Shown here: in pieces, positions 12,041-21,700 of the stretch
Position numbering within the stretch: the first letter of the stretch is position 1
Layout of the letters: every line of letters starts with the position of its first letter
Assembly (NCBI RefSeq): GCF_040182365.1
Contig: NZ_CP144460.1
Coordinates: forward strand, 1,488,001 to 1,552,000
From: Xanthomonas sp. 10-10
Lineage (GTDB): Bacteria > Pseudomonadota > Gammaproteobacteria > Xanthomonadales > Xanthomonadaceae
Direction: 5' to 3'
Length of the DNA: 64,000 nucleotides
Notes under the pieces: model-generated
Databases searched by the model: none
The model's input: only the letters and a program-made list of their open reading frames with translations
Told to the model about the DNA's origin: nothing
Program-made: the position numbers and the translations under genes

Positions 12041-13705
12041 ATGGCAAGGGTCATAGAGATCAGCATCAAAGCGCGTGCAGACGAGGTAGCTGCGTTGTTC
12101 AATGCCGACCGTCCCGCAGAGGCGGTTGCTTTGCTGGAACGGCACCGCCAAGGGCAGCCAGAGGTCGTACAAGAAAGCCTGGATCGCTATGTTGGCATCC
12201 AGGCCGAGCGCGGTATCGCCGCAGGCGCGGAGCTCTCGCAAGCACCGGGCGTTGCCGCAGCGCTACAACGGTTGCAAGGCATCCAAACTACTGCGCCGCG
12301 GTTTCCGTCCGAGGATGAAATGGCCGCACTCGCCAACGGCCAAAAGTACGACGTTTACGCAAGCATCGCGCAAATCCGTGGCAACGCGGCAGCGGATCAA
12401 GCGCTGGCAACGCCAGGGCAACGGGTGATCCTTGGGCTACGTCAAGAGAACTCCACGCTCGACGCCATGGAGGATTCGGCCCATCCCACCCAACGGCGGG
12501 CAGATAACCCGGCCACTGCGCGCGACGAGTCGCGTGGCGGTAGCGGCGTCTACAACGATCGTCTGGTCGTTCTTTGGAAGGATGCGGACGGCACCGCGCA
12601 TGTGGTTGAGTCCAATCGCGCCAATACCGAGCCTACCGCGCAATACGACCACCATGCCGGCAATACGGGAGCCAGGCCGCTGGGCGAAGGCGGCCGCGAG
12701 AACCGGAGATTCGATCCATCTCCAGGATTTGAAAGCATTACGCGGCCCCGCAAGATCGAAGGCGACGATGTCAATGCTGATGGTGTGCGTGACCTTGGAC
12801 GTCTGCACGAAGGCACGATCGAAATGCAGCGTGCGCAGCATCCCAATCCCTTGCTGGCCGGGACCATGGACAATGCACTGAGGCCGACCCAGGCCGCAGT
12901 CGCTGCAGGGCGCGGCATGGTGCAGCGGGACAGCAACGCCGATGGCTGGTTCGACCAGACCGATGTCAACGGCACGCAGGATCTCAACGACACGTTCAAG
13001 ATCCATCGCGGATCACGTGGCAGTACGGATTCAGCCGGTTGCCAGACGATCCACGCGGACGACTACGACGCATTTTTGAATGCGGTTCAGGGCAACCCGG
13101 AGCAGACACGTTGGCAATACGTGCTGACCAGCACTACACCCGGGCCGGTGCGGGAGCAGCATCAGGACCAAGGGCGAGGGCGTGAAGGGGTACAGCCAGG
13201 GCAGGAGGAGCGGGAGCATCCGCCGGCCCAGCCACAGCGGCAGAACGGCGGGCCTGCAGCGCCTGTGCCTGGGAGGCCACGACAGGCAGACGCAGAAGAC
13301 GCCCAACCCGCGCCTCATCCGTTGCACGCACAGGCCAGCACCTTGGTTGGCCGGTTGGACGCCAGCATGGGCCGCGCCAGCGATGCGCACAGCGAGCGGA
13401 TGAGCGCCAGCCTGGCCCACCTGGCAAAGGAGCACGGGCTCGAACGCATCGACCACGTAATGCTGAGCAACCAAACTCCGCGTGCAGCAGCCGGTTCCAC
13501 CGTGTTCGTGGTACAGGGCGAACCCAGCAACCCGGCCCATCTGCGCGCCAGCATGCCCACCGACGTGGCCGTCACTACGCCGGTGGAGCAATCGCTGGCA
13601 AAGCTGCAAGAGCTCGACGCGCGTACGTTGGCGCAAGCGCAGAGTCAGGCGCAGGAGAGAGGGGTAGTACAGGAAGAGGCGGTCAAGCCGCGAAGTATTG
13701 GGTGA
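12041..13705 (+). CDS. XVIPCD effector with YkuD-like catalytic motif and Ca-loop-like repeats
   Basis: A 554-residue putative type IV effector. The C-terminus from about residue 425 is an XVIPCD (HAQASTLVGRLDASMGRASD, RIDHVMLSNQT, TVFVVQGEPSNPAHLRASMP, TDVAVTTPVEQSLAKL). The central part has two DxNxDG loops, DVNADGVRDLGRL and DSNADGWFDQTDV, which look like EF-hand/dockerin calcium loops. Next comes FKIHRGSRGSTDSAGCQTI, with His at ~322 and Cys at ~334. This H...S-x-G-C arrangement is that of YkuD L,D-transpeptidase-like enzymes, suggesting attack on peptidoglycan. A Gln/Pro-rich linker joins the domains. ATG 12041 is used because the longer frame overlaps the upstream lipoprotein gene. Enzyme activity is inferred from the motif. 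Confidence 0.82.
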   Translation: MARVIEISIKARADEVAALFNADRPAEAVALLERHRQGQPEVVQESLDRYVGIQAERGIAAGAELSQAPGVAAALQRLQGIQTTAPRFPSEDEMAALANGQKYDVYASIAQIRGNAAADQALATPGQRVILGLRQENSTLDAMEDSAHPTQRRADNPATARDESRGGSGVYNDRLVVLWKDADGTAHVVESNRANTEPTAQYDHHAGNTGARPLGEGGRENRRFDPSPGFESITRPRKIEGDDVNADGVRDLGRLHEGTIEMQRAQHPNPLLAGTMDNALRPTQAAVAAGRGMVQRDSNADGWFDQTDVNGTQDLNDTFKIHRGSRGSTDSAGCQTIHADDYDAFLNAVQGNPEQTRWQYVLTSTTPGPVREQHQDQGRGREGVQPGQEEREHPPAQPQRQNGGPAAPVPGRPRQADAEDAQPAPHPLHAQASTLVGRLDASMGRASDAHSERMSASLAHLAKEHGLERIDHVMLSNQTPRAAAGSTVFVVQGEPSNPAHLRASMPTDVAVTTPVEQSLAKLQELDARTLAQAQSQAQERGVVQEEAVKPRSIG

Positions 13706-13795
13706 GGTCGTCCGTTTCCACTGCCTGACTGTAGATCAAGGCTCGGGGTTCGCTTTCGAAAACGCCCGCTTGCAAAAATCAGTCGCTCGATGGAT

Positions 13796-13819
13796 ATTCC
13801 ATATTCCGGAATATGGAAT
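13796..13819. promoter_or_regulatory. Perfect 24-bp palindrome, likely operator of the AbiE-like pair
   Basis: The 24 bases from 13796 to 13819 are a perfect palindrome with half-site ATTCCATATTCC and no spacer. It ends 15 bases before the GTG chosen as the start of the winged-helix gene, overlapping or just ahead of its ribosome site. A perfect two-fold site at this position suggests autorepression by the winged-helix protein encoded downstream. A reading frame with ATG at 13790 would place the palindrome inside the coding region, which seems less likely. Confidence 0.65.
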
Positions 13820-13834
13820 GAGGCGGGCTTGGCT

Positions 13835-14365
13835 GTGGAACTGAAGCCCCAGGATCTGGTGGTGCTGTACAAGCAGGTCGCGCAGGCGGGCCAGGTCTGG
13901 ACGTATGCATCCCTTGGAGAAGCGCTGGGCATGAGCCCTTCTCAGGTGCATCGCAGCGTCAAGCGCGCGGTGGCGTCCGGCTTGGCGCTGGAAAAAAGTC
14001 GCGGCGAGTGGGAGACGGTGCGCACAGCGCTGCATGAATTTGCGGTCCACGGCGTGCGCTATGCCTTTCCTGCCGTCATCGGGCCGCTAAGGCGTGGCAT
14101 TCCTACGGCCTTCGGTGTGCCCCCACTGTCCATTGCCATTTCCAGCTCCCCAGGGGATGCACCGGTATGGCCAAGCGCGCAGGGCACGGCCAAAGGCCCC
14201 AGCTTGTCGCCGTTGTCGACCGGTGTGCCCAACGCTGCGATGGCCGACCCTGCCTTGCACCAACTGCTGGCGCTGCAGGACGCGCTACGCAGCGGGCGTG
14301 CCCGCGAGCGCACGCTGGCAGCAAGCTATCTCAAACAATTGCTGAGGCTTGGCGATGCGCTCTAA
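13835..14365 (+). CDS. Winged-helix protein, AbiEi-like antitoxin/regulator partner
   Basis: About 176 residues from GTG 13835, starting (V/M)ELKPQDLVVLYKQVAQAG. The N-terminal third is a helix-turn-helix: WTYASLGEALGMSPSQVHRS then VKRAVASGL. The middle segment HEFAVHGVRYAFPAVIGPLR is shared with a family of small DNA-binding proteins paired with nucleotidyltransferases. Its stop overlaps the next gene by 11 bp, so the two are translationally coupled. By analogy with AbiEi/AbiEii it should regulate its own operon and neutralise the partner. An in-frame ATG at 13790 and TTG at 13829 are alternative starts; GTG is preferred because the palindrome then falls upstream. Confidence 0.7.
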   Translation: MELKPQDLVVLYKQVAQAGQVWTYASLGEALGMSPSQVHRSVKRAVASGLALEKSRGEWETVRTALHEFAVHGVRYAFPAVIGPLRRGIPTAFGVPPLSIAISSSPGDAPVWPSAQGTAKGPSLSPLSTGVPNAAMADPALHQLLALQDALRSGRARERTLAASYLKQLLRLGDAL

Positions 14366-15041
14366 CGATCCTAACTTGCCGCATCTGCTTGTGATTGCGG
14401 ATGCACTGGGCGAGCTTTGCGAACACATAGTCTTCCTTGGCGGGGCAGTCGTTGGCCTGCTGGTGTCGGATCCATTGGCGGAAAACGTCCGCGCCACCTA
14501 TGACGTCGATGCGGTGGTCAATCTTGATTGGTCCCGGTTCCGCGGTATCGAGGCGCGTGTGGAGTCGCAGGGCTTTGCGCGCGAGATGCAGAGCGGCGTC
14601 GTCTGCCGCTGGGTACACCAAGCGTCGGGCGTCCTCTTCGACCTGATGCCGGTGGATGCCGGCGTGCTTGGCTTCTCCAATCGCTGGTACGCCCATGCTG
14701 TAGAGACGGCCCAAGTGGTGGCTTTGAGCGATCGCCTGTCCATCCGCTTGGTGACAGCGACAGCATTCGTGGCGACCAAACTCGAAGCCTTCGTTACCCG
14801 AGGCAACAGTGACTTCCTTTCCAGTCACGACCTGGAGGACGTCCTCAATGTCGTCGATGGCCGGGCCGAGCTGCTGGAAGAGCTTGCCGTGGAGCATGCA
14901 GATCTTCGGCATTGGGTTGCCGACGTGTTTGAGGAGCTAGTGGATAACCCGGCGTTTGTGAACGCGTTTCCGGGATTGGTCGCCGAACCGGAGCGCGCAA
15001 GCGTCGTGCTTCAGCGCCTACGCACCATTGCATCAGCGTAG
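14355..15041 (+). CDS. Nucleotidyltransferase, AbiEii/AbiGii toxin-like
   Basis: A 228-residue protein. The nucleotidyltransferase signature is visible as FLGGAVVGLLVSDPL followed by TYDVDAVVNL, i.e. GG...TxDxD, with a further acidic residue in LFDLMPVDAG. The segment TATAFVATKLEAF.TRGNSDFLSSHDLEDVLNVVDG matches the KxxAFxxR...KDxxDL region seen in AbiEii/DUF1814 proteins. Such enzymes are toxins in type IV toxin-antitoxin systems; related ones modify tRNA 3' ends. ATG 14355 overlaps the upstream gene. The target is unknown. It lies at the left end of the defence island. Confidence 0.75.
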   Translation: MRSNDPNLPHLLVIADALGELCEHIVFLGGAVVGLLVSDPLAENVRATYDVDAVVNLDWSRFRGIEARVESQGFAREMQSGVVCRWVHQASGVLFDLMPVDAGVLGFSNRWYAHAVETAQVVALSDRLSIRLVTATAFVATKLEAFVTRGNSDFLSSHDLEDVLNVVDGRAELLEELAVEHADLRHWVADVFEELVDNPAFVNAFPGLVAEPERASVVLQRLRTIASA

Positions 15042-15136
15042 CTTCGACATCGTCGGCTTAGGTCTGCAAAGAAAACCTTGAAGCACCGGCGTCCGATTGC
15101 GATGATGCATCGCAATTGCAACGCACTGGGTCCGCC

Positions 15137-15400
15137 ATGAAATCCGCATCTCTTCCATCGCTCCGGGTAGACCCGGCGCTGCGCGAAGCGGCCGAGGCCG
15201 TGTTGCAGGAGGGTGAGACGCTTTCCAGCTTCGTCGAGCACTCCGTGCGTGCCCAGGTGCAGCAGAGGCAGCAGCAGGAAGCCTTCATTGCCCGTGGGCT
15301 GGCTTCGCGTGAAAGTGCGAAGGCATCCAACCGGTACATCGACGCGAAGGATGTGCTGGCCGGGCTGCAGTCCCAACTGGACCAGGCGCGCAAGGGCTAA
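15137..15400 (+). CDS. YlcI/YnfO-like antitoxin of a ParDE-type module
   Basis: An 87-residue protein starting MKSASLPSLRVDPALREAAE, with an N-terminal ribbon-helix-helix-like pattern (SLPSLRVDPALREAAEAVL.EGETLSSFVEHSVR) and a polar helical tail (QQRQQQEAFIARGLAS, RYIDAKDVLAGL). It ends six bases before a ParE-like toxin. The layout, length and RHH-type N-terminus support an antitoxin that binds the operator and the toxin. ATG 15137 is chosen over the upstream extension to 15116. Confidence 0.8.
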   Translation: MKSASLPSLRVDPALREAAEAVLQEGETLSSFVEHSVRAQVQQRQQQEAFIARGLASRESAKASNRYIDAKDVLAGLQSQLDQARKG

Positions 15401-15406
15401 GCCAGC

Positions 15407-15715
15407 GTGGGATTTTCTGTCCGCTTCACTCAGCAGGCGCGCGAGGATCTCGCGCGCCTTTACGACTGGCTGCTACAGCGTGCCGAAGGCGACTTCACCG
15501 TGGCCGAGCGCGCGCTGCAGGCCATCCGCGATGGCGTCACCGTGCTTGAACTGGCCCCGTTGAGCTGCCGCAAGGCGGGGCTGGCGGACCCGTTCTTGCG
15601 CGAGCTGGTGATCGGCTTCGGTGCCAGCGGTTATGTACTGCTGTTTGAGGTGGAAAGCGATCAGGTCGTCACCGTTTTGGCAGTCAGGCATCAGCGTGAA
15701 GACGACTATCATTAA
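15407..15715 (+). CDS. ParE/RelE-family toxin
   Basis: A 102-residue protein with GTG start, GFSVRFTQQAREDLARLYDW at the N-terminus and ELVIGFGASGYVLLFEVESD, VVTVLAVRHQREDDY at the C-terminus. These are the standard blocks of ParE/RelE toxins: the N-terminal strand with helical hairpin, the arginine-rich middle and the VLAVRHQRE ending. ParE members poison gyrase while RelE members cut mRNA; which applies is not clear. It follows its antitoxin by six bases. A broken relative lies at 5393-5574. Confidence 0.88.
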   Translation: MGFSVRFTQQAREDLARLYDWLLQRAEGDFTVAERALQAIRDGVTVLELAPLSCRKAGLADPFLRELVIGFGASGYVLLFEVESDQVVTVLAVRHQREDDYH

Positions 15716-15871
15716 GCACGGCGTTAGCGCCAACGTCGTGCCACAGGGGCAGTAGATGGCCAATATCAGCAGGCGCCGCAGCTGCTAGCGTGTGTGCTCG
15801 TTGTTCTGTGCTCTAAAAGGTTGCGAGGGAAATGCACATCATAAGTTGCCAAATTGAATGGATGAGTTTGC

Positions 15872-18748
15872 TTGGAACATAATCTTACGCCTCACCAATC
15901 CAAGTATTTTGCATGGCTACTTACGCGTCGTGCAGCGGGCGACTCCGTGGAATCACTAGCCTCAACGCTGGTTGACTCGCAGGTTGATCTCAATCCACAT
16001 CAGGTTGATGCCGCGCTTTTCGCTTGCCGTAATCCCCTTTCGCGCGGTGTGCTCCTCGCTGACGAAGTGGGGCTTGGTAAGACCATTGAAGCCGGGTTGG
16101 TCATCTCGCAGCGTTGGGCTGAGCGACGCCGTAAGATTCTCATTGTTGTCCCGGCCAACCTGCGCAAGCAGTGGCACCAGGAGTTACAGGACAAGTTCGG
16201 CCTGCAAGGATTGATTCTCGAAGCCAAGAGCTACAACGCGATCCGCAAGCAGGATCGACAGAGCCCATTTCTGTTTGCCTCTGGTCCTGTCATTTGTTCC
16301 TACCAGTTCGCCAAGTCCAAAGCTGACGATGTCAAGAGTATTGACTGGGACTTGGTCGTCCTCGACGAAGCGCATCGCCTGCGTAACGTCTACAAGACCA
16401 GCAACGTCATTGCAAAGGCCCTCAAGGAGGCGTTGTCGCAAGTTCACTCCAAGGTGCTTCTGACCGCTACCCCATTGCAGAACTCATTGCTCGAACTCTA
16501 TGGGCTGGTCAGCTTCATTGATGACCGCGTGTTCGGAGACCTCGACAGCTTTCGCTCGCAATTTACTGGCCGGGAACAGGCCTTTAATGGTCTGCGTGAC
16601 CGACTGGCTCCCATCTGCAAGCGCACTCTGCGCAAACAGATTCAGCCTTATGTGTCGTATACGGCGCGCAAGGCCATCATCCAGGAGTTCACGCCGTCAA
16701 GCGAAGAGAAAGAACTGTCCAGACTCGTCGCTGATTACTTGCGTCGCCCTAATCTGAAGGCCATGCCTGAGGGACAGCGCCAGCTGATTTCACTGGTGCT
16801 ATGGAAGTTGCTCGCGTCTAGTTCGCACGCGATCGCAGGCGCATTGGAGACGATGGCCAAGCGGCTTCAGGGAGTGCTGGAAGAGACTGCCGAGCATCCT
16901 GATTTGGCCGAAGAACTGGACGAGGACTACGAATCGCTGGACGAAACGGCTGATGAGTGGAGCGTCCAAGAATCCACTTCTACGGTATCGAACGGCTCAG
17001 AGCGGAATGCCATCGCGCAGGAAATCGAAGAGCTCCGCCACTTCAAGGCGCTGGCAACCAACATCCGCGACAACGCCAAGGGCAAGGCGCTGCTCATCGC
17101 GCTGGATCGCGCTTTCGCTGAACTGGATCGGCTGGGCGCGTCCCGGAAGGCCATCATCTTCACCGAGTCCAAGCGCACGCAGGGATACCTCCTCAGCTTG
17201 CTGGCTCACACGCCATACGGCGACGATATCGTGCTGTTCAATGGCACCAATAACGACCAGCGTGCGCAGGCGATCTTCAAGGACTGGCTGAAGCGCCACG
17301 AAGGTACTGATCGCATCACCGGCTCCAAGACTGCCGACACCCGCGCGGCCCTGGTAGAACACTTCAGAGAGCGCGGCAAGGTCATGATTGCCACCGAGGC
17401 TGGAGCTGAGGGCATCAACCTCCAGTTTTGCTCGCTCGTCATAAACTATGACCTGCCCTGGAATCCGCAGCGTATCGAACAACGCATTGGTCGGTGTCAT
17501 CGTTACGGGCAGAAGTTCGATGTGGTGGTTGTGAACTTCGTCGATCTCACCAACGAGGCAGATAAGCGCGTCTACGAATTGCTGGCGCAGAAATTCCAGC
17601 TTTTTGAGGGCGTGTTTGGCGCCAGCGACGAAGTGTTAGGTGCCATCGGTTCGGGCATTGATTTCGAGCGGCGCATTGCTGAGATCTACCAGAACTGCCG
17701 AGAACCCGATGAAATTAAGTCTAGCTTCGAGCAACTCCAGCTCGACCTCTCCGGCGAGATCAACGAGGCGATGGTGAAGACGCGCCAGGTCTTGCTTGAG
17801 AACTTTGATGAAGAGGTGCAGGAGAAGCTGCGCATGCGGGCCGACGATAGTAGCGACGCGCGTAACCGTTACGAGCGGATGCTGATGGACGTGACCCGTG
17901 CCGAGCTGGTCCATTGCGCCGCGTTCGATGACGACGGCTTCGATCTCCGACAAGTACCGACTGGAATCGAGCACAGCTACCTCGCAGACATCGAGCTGGG
18001 TCGCTACGAATTGCCCCGCCGCTCCGGCGATGCGCACCTATACCGCATTAGTCATCCGCTGGCGCGCTGGGCTATCGAGCAGGCCAAGGTGCGGGCACTG
18101 GAAGGGGCTCGTCTCGTCTTCGACTACAACGCTTACGGTTCAAAGATCAGCACCCTTGAAGCGTATCGCGGCAAGGCTGGATGGCTCACTGTGAAGCTTA
18201 TCTCGGTCGAGGCACTCGGCAACCAGGAGCAACATCTGTTGGTTGCTGCGGGCACGACCGACGGCGTCCTGCTAGCGGAAGACGACCCAGAGAAACTGCT
18301 GCGCCTTCCCGCAATCACGCAGACAGCCAGTCTGTTCAACAGCGAGGCGGACTCTGCGCTCTGGTCCAGCGTTGAGATCCGTAAAGCCGAGTTGCTGCGG
18401 GAGATCAATCAGCGCAATCTCGGCTACTTTGAGCAGGAAGTACAAAAACTAGATGCGTGGGCGGATGACCTGAAGCTGGGCCTTGAGCAGGAAATCAAAG
18501 AAATTGACCGGCAAATCAAGGATGTGCGCAGCACGGCCGCCATCGCGCCGACATTGGAAGAAAAGCTGTCGTGGCAGAGGAGACAGCGAGAACTTGAAGG
18601 CAAGCGAGGTAAGCTGCGCCGCGATCTTTTCTCCCGACAGGACGAAGTAGAAGCTCAGCGCGACGATCTCATCAATCAGTTGGAACTGCAGCTTCAGCAG
18701 CAAGTGGAGGAGCACATGCTTTTCACCATTGAGTGGGAACTGAAATGA
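15872..18748 (+). CDS. SNF2-family helicase/translocase of the defence operon
   Basis: A 958-residue ATPase. The helicase motifs in order are LADEVGLGKTIEAG (Walker A, ~62), DEAHRLRN (~160), LLTATPLQNSLLELYG, then ATEAGAEGINLQF and IEQRIGRCHRYGQ (motif VI, ~537). This matches RapA/HepA- and DrmD-like SNF2 translocases, which move on double-stranded DNA. The last ~100 residues are a charged coiled coil (EQEIKEIDRQIKDVRS, RRQRELEGKRGKLRRDL). It opens with TTG; an in-frame TGA at 15863-15865 rules out a longer start, and LTPHQSKYFAWLL fits the family start. Its stop overlaps the next start (ATGA). In context it probably helps locate or process foreign DNA with the type III enzymes downstream. 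Confidence 0.88.
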   Translation: MEHNLTPHQSKYFAWLLTRRAAGDSVESLASTLVDSQVDLNPHQVDAALFACRNPLSRGVLLADEVGLGKTIEAGLVISQRWAERRRKILIVVPANLRKQWHQELQDKFGLQGLILEAKSYNAIRKQDRQSPFLFASGPVICSYQFAKSKADDVKSIDWDLVVLDEAHRLRNVYKTSNVIAKALKEALSQVHSKVLLTATPLQNSLLELYGLVSFIDDRVFGDLDSFRSQFTGREQAFNGLRDRLAPICKRTLRKQIQPYVSYTARKAIIQEFTPSSEEKELSRLVADYLRRPNLKAMPEGQRQLISLVLWKLLASSSHAIAGALETMAKRLQGVLEETAEHPDLAEELDEDYESLDETADEWSVQESTSTVSNGSERNAIAQEIEELRHFKALATNIRDNAKGKALLIALDRAFAELDRLGASRKAIIFTESKRTQGYLLSLLAHTPYGDDIVLFNGTNNDQRAQAIFKDWLKRHEGTDRITGSKTADTRAALVEHFRERGKVMIATEAGAEGINLQFCSLVINYDLPWNPQRIEQRIGRCHRYGQKFDVVVVNFVDLTNEADKRVYELLAQKFQLFEGVFGASDEVLGAIGSGIDFERRIAEIYQNCREPDEIKSSFEQLQLDLSGEINEAMVKTRQVLLENFDEEVQEKLRMRADDSSDARNRYERMLMDVTRAELVHCAAFDDDGFDLRQVPTGIEHSYLADIELGRYELPRRSGDAHLYRISHPLARWAIEQAKVRALEGARLVFDYNAYGSKISTLEAYRGKAGWLTVKLISVEALGNQEQHLLVAAGTTDGVLLAEDDPEKLLRLPAITQTASLFNSEADSALWSSVEIRKAELLREINQRNLGYFEQEVQKLDAWADDLKLGLEQEIKEIDRQIKDVRSTAAIAPTLEEKLSWQRRQRELEGKRGKLRRDLFSRQDEVEAQRDDLINQLELQLQQQVEEHMLFTIEWELK

Positions 18749-21700
18749 TGACAAAACGAGAGCTTTCCCGGGGCGCAGTTTGGAGGCAGTGGGACCTGCA
18801 CGTCCATACGCCCGCTTCGTTCCATTGGTCGGGAGAGAGGTTCGAAAGCGACCTATCCTCTGCGGTGAGCAAGAAGCTGGTCGATGAAATGATCGAAGCC
18901 ATGAACAAGGCAGAACCTGCTGTGTTCGCAATTATGGACTACTGGACATTTGACGGCTGGTTCGCGCTGAAGCAACGACTCTCTGAAGGGGACGCGCCAA
19001 AGCTCACAAAAAAGGTTTTTCCCGGGATTGAGTTGCGACTGTCAGCGCCAACCGAAAAGCGGCTGAACGCGCACGTCATATTCTCAGACGAAATCGCCGA
19101 TCAACATCTGAAGGATTTTCTTTCCAATCTCAAGATCGAGCGCCTTGATCGTTCCGTATCCAAGGACGCACTTGTTGATCTCGCTCGCTCGACTGCCGCC
19201 GATATGCTGGCGAAGAAGGGACATAAGAGGGAAATTGTCGAGAGCGACTACGCTGATGCGCTGTTGGCTGGCTACAAGTTGGCTGAAGTAAAGACAGAGA
19301 GCTACAAACGCGCGATTGCAAGCGTTCCGAACGAGTTCGCGATTGGGTTCATGCCCTACGACACTAGTGACGGGCTTATTGAGGTGAAGTGGGAACAGCA
19401 CTACTCCTACTTCATCGGACTATTTGAATCGTCACCCATCTTCGAATCCAGGAATCTGGAGCTGAGAACAGCTTTCTTGTGTGAGAAAACATCGACCAAC
19501 CATGCTTGGATCGACAATTTCAAGCATGGGTTGAAGGGTATCCCCAGGCTCGTAGTGGCTGGCAGCGATGCTCATTGCTTTGTTGGCGCAGCCGGAAATG
19601 AAGACAAGCGGGGCTACGGCGACTTTCCGTCTGGCAAGAAAACGTGGATTAAGGCTGACCCAACGTTCCATGGTCTCAAGCAAGCCATTCTTGAGCCGGG
19701 AAAACGCTCCTTCATTGGTGACAAGCCGCCCAAGGTTCAAGAAGTCGAGTCCAACAAGACCTTCTACATCGAGTCTATCGAGGTCAGCAAAATAGGGGAC
19801 AAGGCCGGCGTCGGGCGGTGGTTGCACGGCTGCGACATCCCGCTGAACCTGGATCTTGTCGCCGTCATTGGGAACAAGGGAAGCGGCAAGAGCGCTTTGG
19901 CGGATGTCATCGCGACGCTCGGCAACTCCAAGCAGTCCAAGCACTTCAGCTTCTTGAAGAAGGATCGCTTCTGGGGCAAGACCGGGGAACCAGCACGCCA
20001 CTTCACCGGAACGCTGACCTGGCGAGACGAAAGCACCGAGTCCAGGCCGTTGAACGAGTCGCCTTCGGAGGAGAAGGCCGAGCTTGTTCGCTACATCCCG
20101 CAGGGCTATTTCGAAGAGCTTTGCAATGAACACGTATCGGGTAAGTCGAACGCATTTGAGAAGGAACTGAGGTCAGTGATCTTCTCCCATGCGAGCGAAG
20201 AAATGAGGCTTGGCGCGCTCGACTTCGATCAGTTGACCGAGCAGCAGGAGCAGTCGCTCAGGAACCGATTGGGCGAATACCGTAAGGAACTGGCATCGAC
20301 CAATGCATCCATCGTTCGCATTGAGGAGCAGCTTCAACCCATTGAGCTGAAGAAACTCACCGATCTGCTCCTGCTGAAAGGCAAGCAGATCGAGGAACAC
20401 GACAAGCTGAAGCCTGCGGAGGTCGCGGCACCTACCGAAGCAATGAGCCTCGAGCAAAAGCAAGCGGCTGAAGGCTTGGCGGTAGCAAATCAACAGGTGG
20501 AGGCCGCTAGAAAGCGCAGCCAGGAGATCGCTGGCGAGACTACGGAAATCGCCAAACGTCAGAAGGCCATAGGGAATATTCGCGAGCAGTTGAGATTGCT
20601 GCAACGTTCTTTTGATCAAGCCGAAAAGGTCGTCTCCGACGATCTCAAATTTCTCGGCTTCGCTTGGTCCGATCTTGCTGCCATCGACATCAAGACGGCC
20701 ATCCTGGACGAGAAATCGACTGAGTTGGTGACGAAGCAAGGCCAGATAAAGACCGAGGCTGAAAAGCTGGCGGAAGGCCTCGATGCTGTCACCGCCACCC
20801 AGCAAGGTTTTACCGCCAAGTTGAACGCACCGCAACAGCAATATGAGGCCTACCAGCGCCAGCTTGAAGAATGGAACGCGAAGCGCGACGAACTCGTCGG
20901 CTCAATCACCGAGCCTGAGACCAAGGTCGGATTGGAAACCAGGATTGAGCAGATCAAGGAGCTTCCGCAGCAGTTCAAGGATTTGGAAGCGAGGCGTTTG
21001 CAGTTGTCCGGGGAGATCTTCGACACGCTCGATGCACAGCGGCGCGCGCGCGCGGAGCTTTTCAAGCCAGTGCAGAACTTGATTCAAAAGAATGTCCTGA
21101 TACGCGAGGACTACCGACTTCAGTTCCAGGCAACGCTGGCGGCATCCGCCGATGCTATCGCTGACCAATTGTTTGCTCTGATCAAGCAGACCTCGGGCGA
21201 TTTTCGCGGGCAGGACGAAGCGCTGGCGACCGTTAGAGGGTTGTTCGATGGCCATGAACTGAACACCAAAGATGGGGCGATAGCCTTCATTGCTTCTTTG
21301 CAAGAGAAGGTCTTAGCGGCAGCGAAGGCCGCCGGTTCAGACGCCGGAATATTCAGCGTGCTGAAGAAGGGGCAGTTGGCCTCCGCCGTCTATGACCTGA
21401 TCTTTGGCTTGAACTTCCTTGAGCCTCGCTACTCGCTGCTCTTCCAGGATACGCAGATCGAGCAGCTATCCCCTGGCCAACGTGGCGCGCTCTTGCTGAT
21501 CTTCTACTTGCTGGTTGACAACGGGAAGAACCCCATCATTCTCGATCAGCCGGAAGAGAATCTCGACAATGAGACTGTGTTCCGTCTGCTAGTGCCCGTT
21601 CTCTCCGAAGCCAAAAAGCAGCGGCAGATCATCATGGTCACGCACAATCCTAACTTGGCGGTTGTTTGCGATGCAGAGCAGATCATCCATGCGAAGTTCG

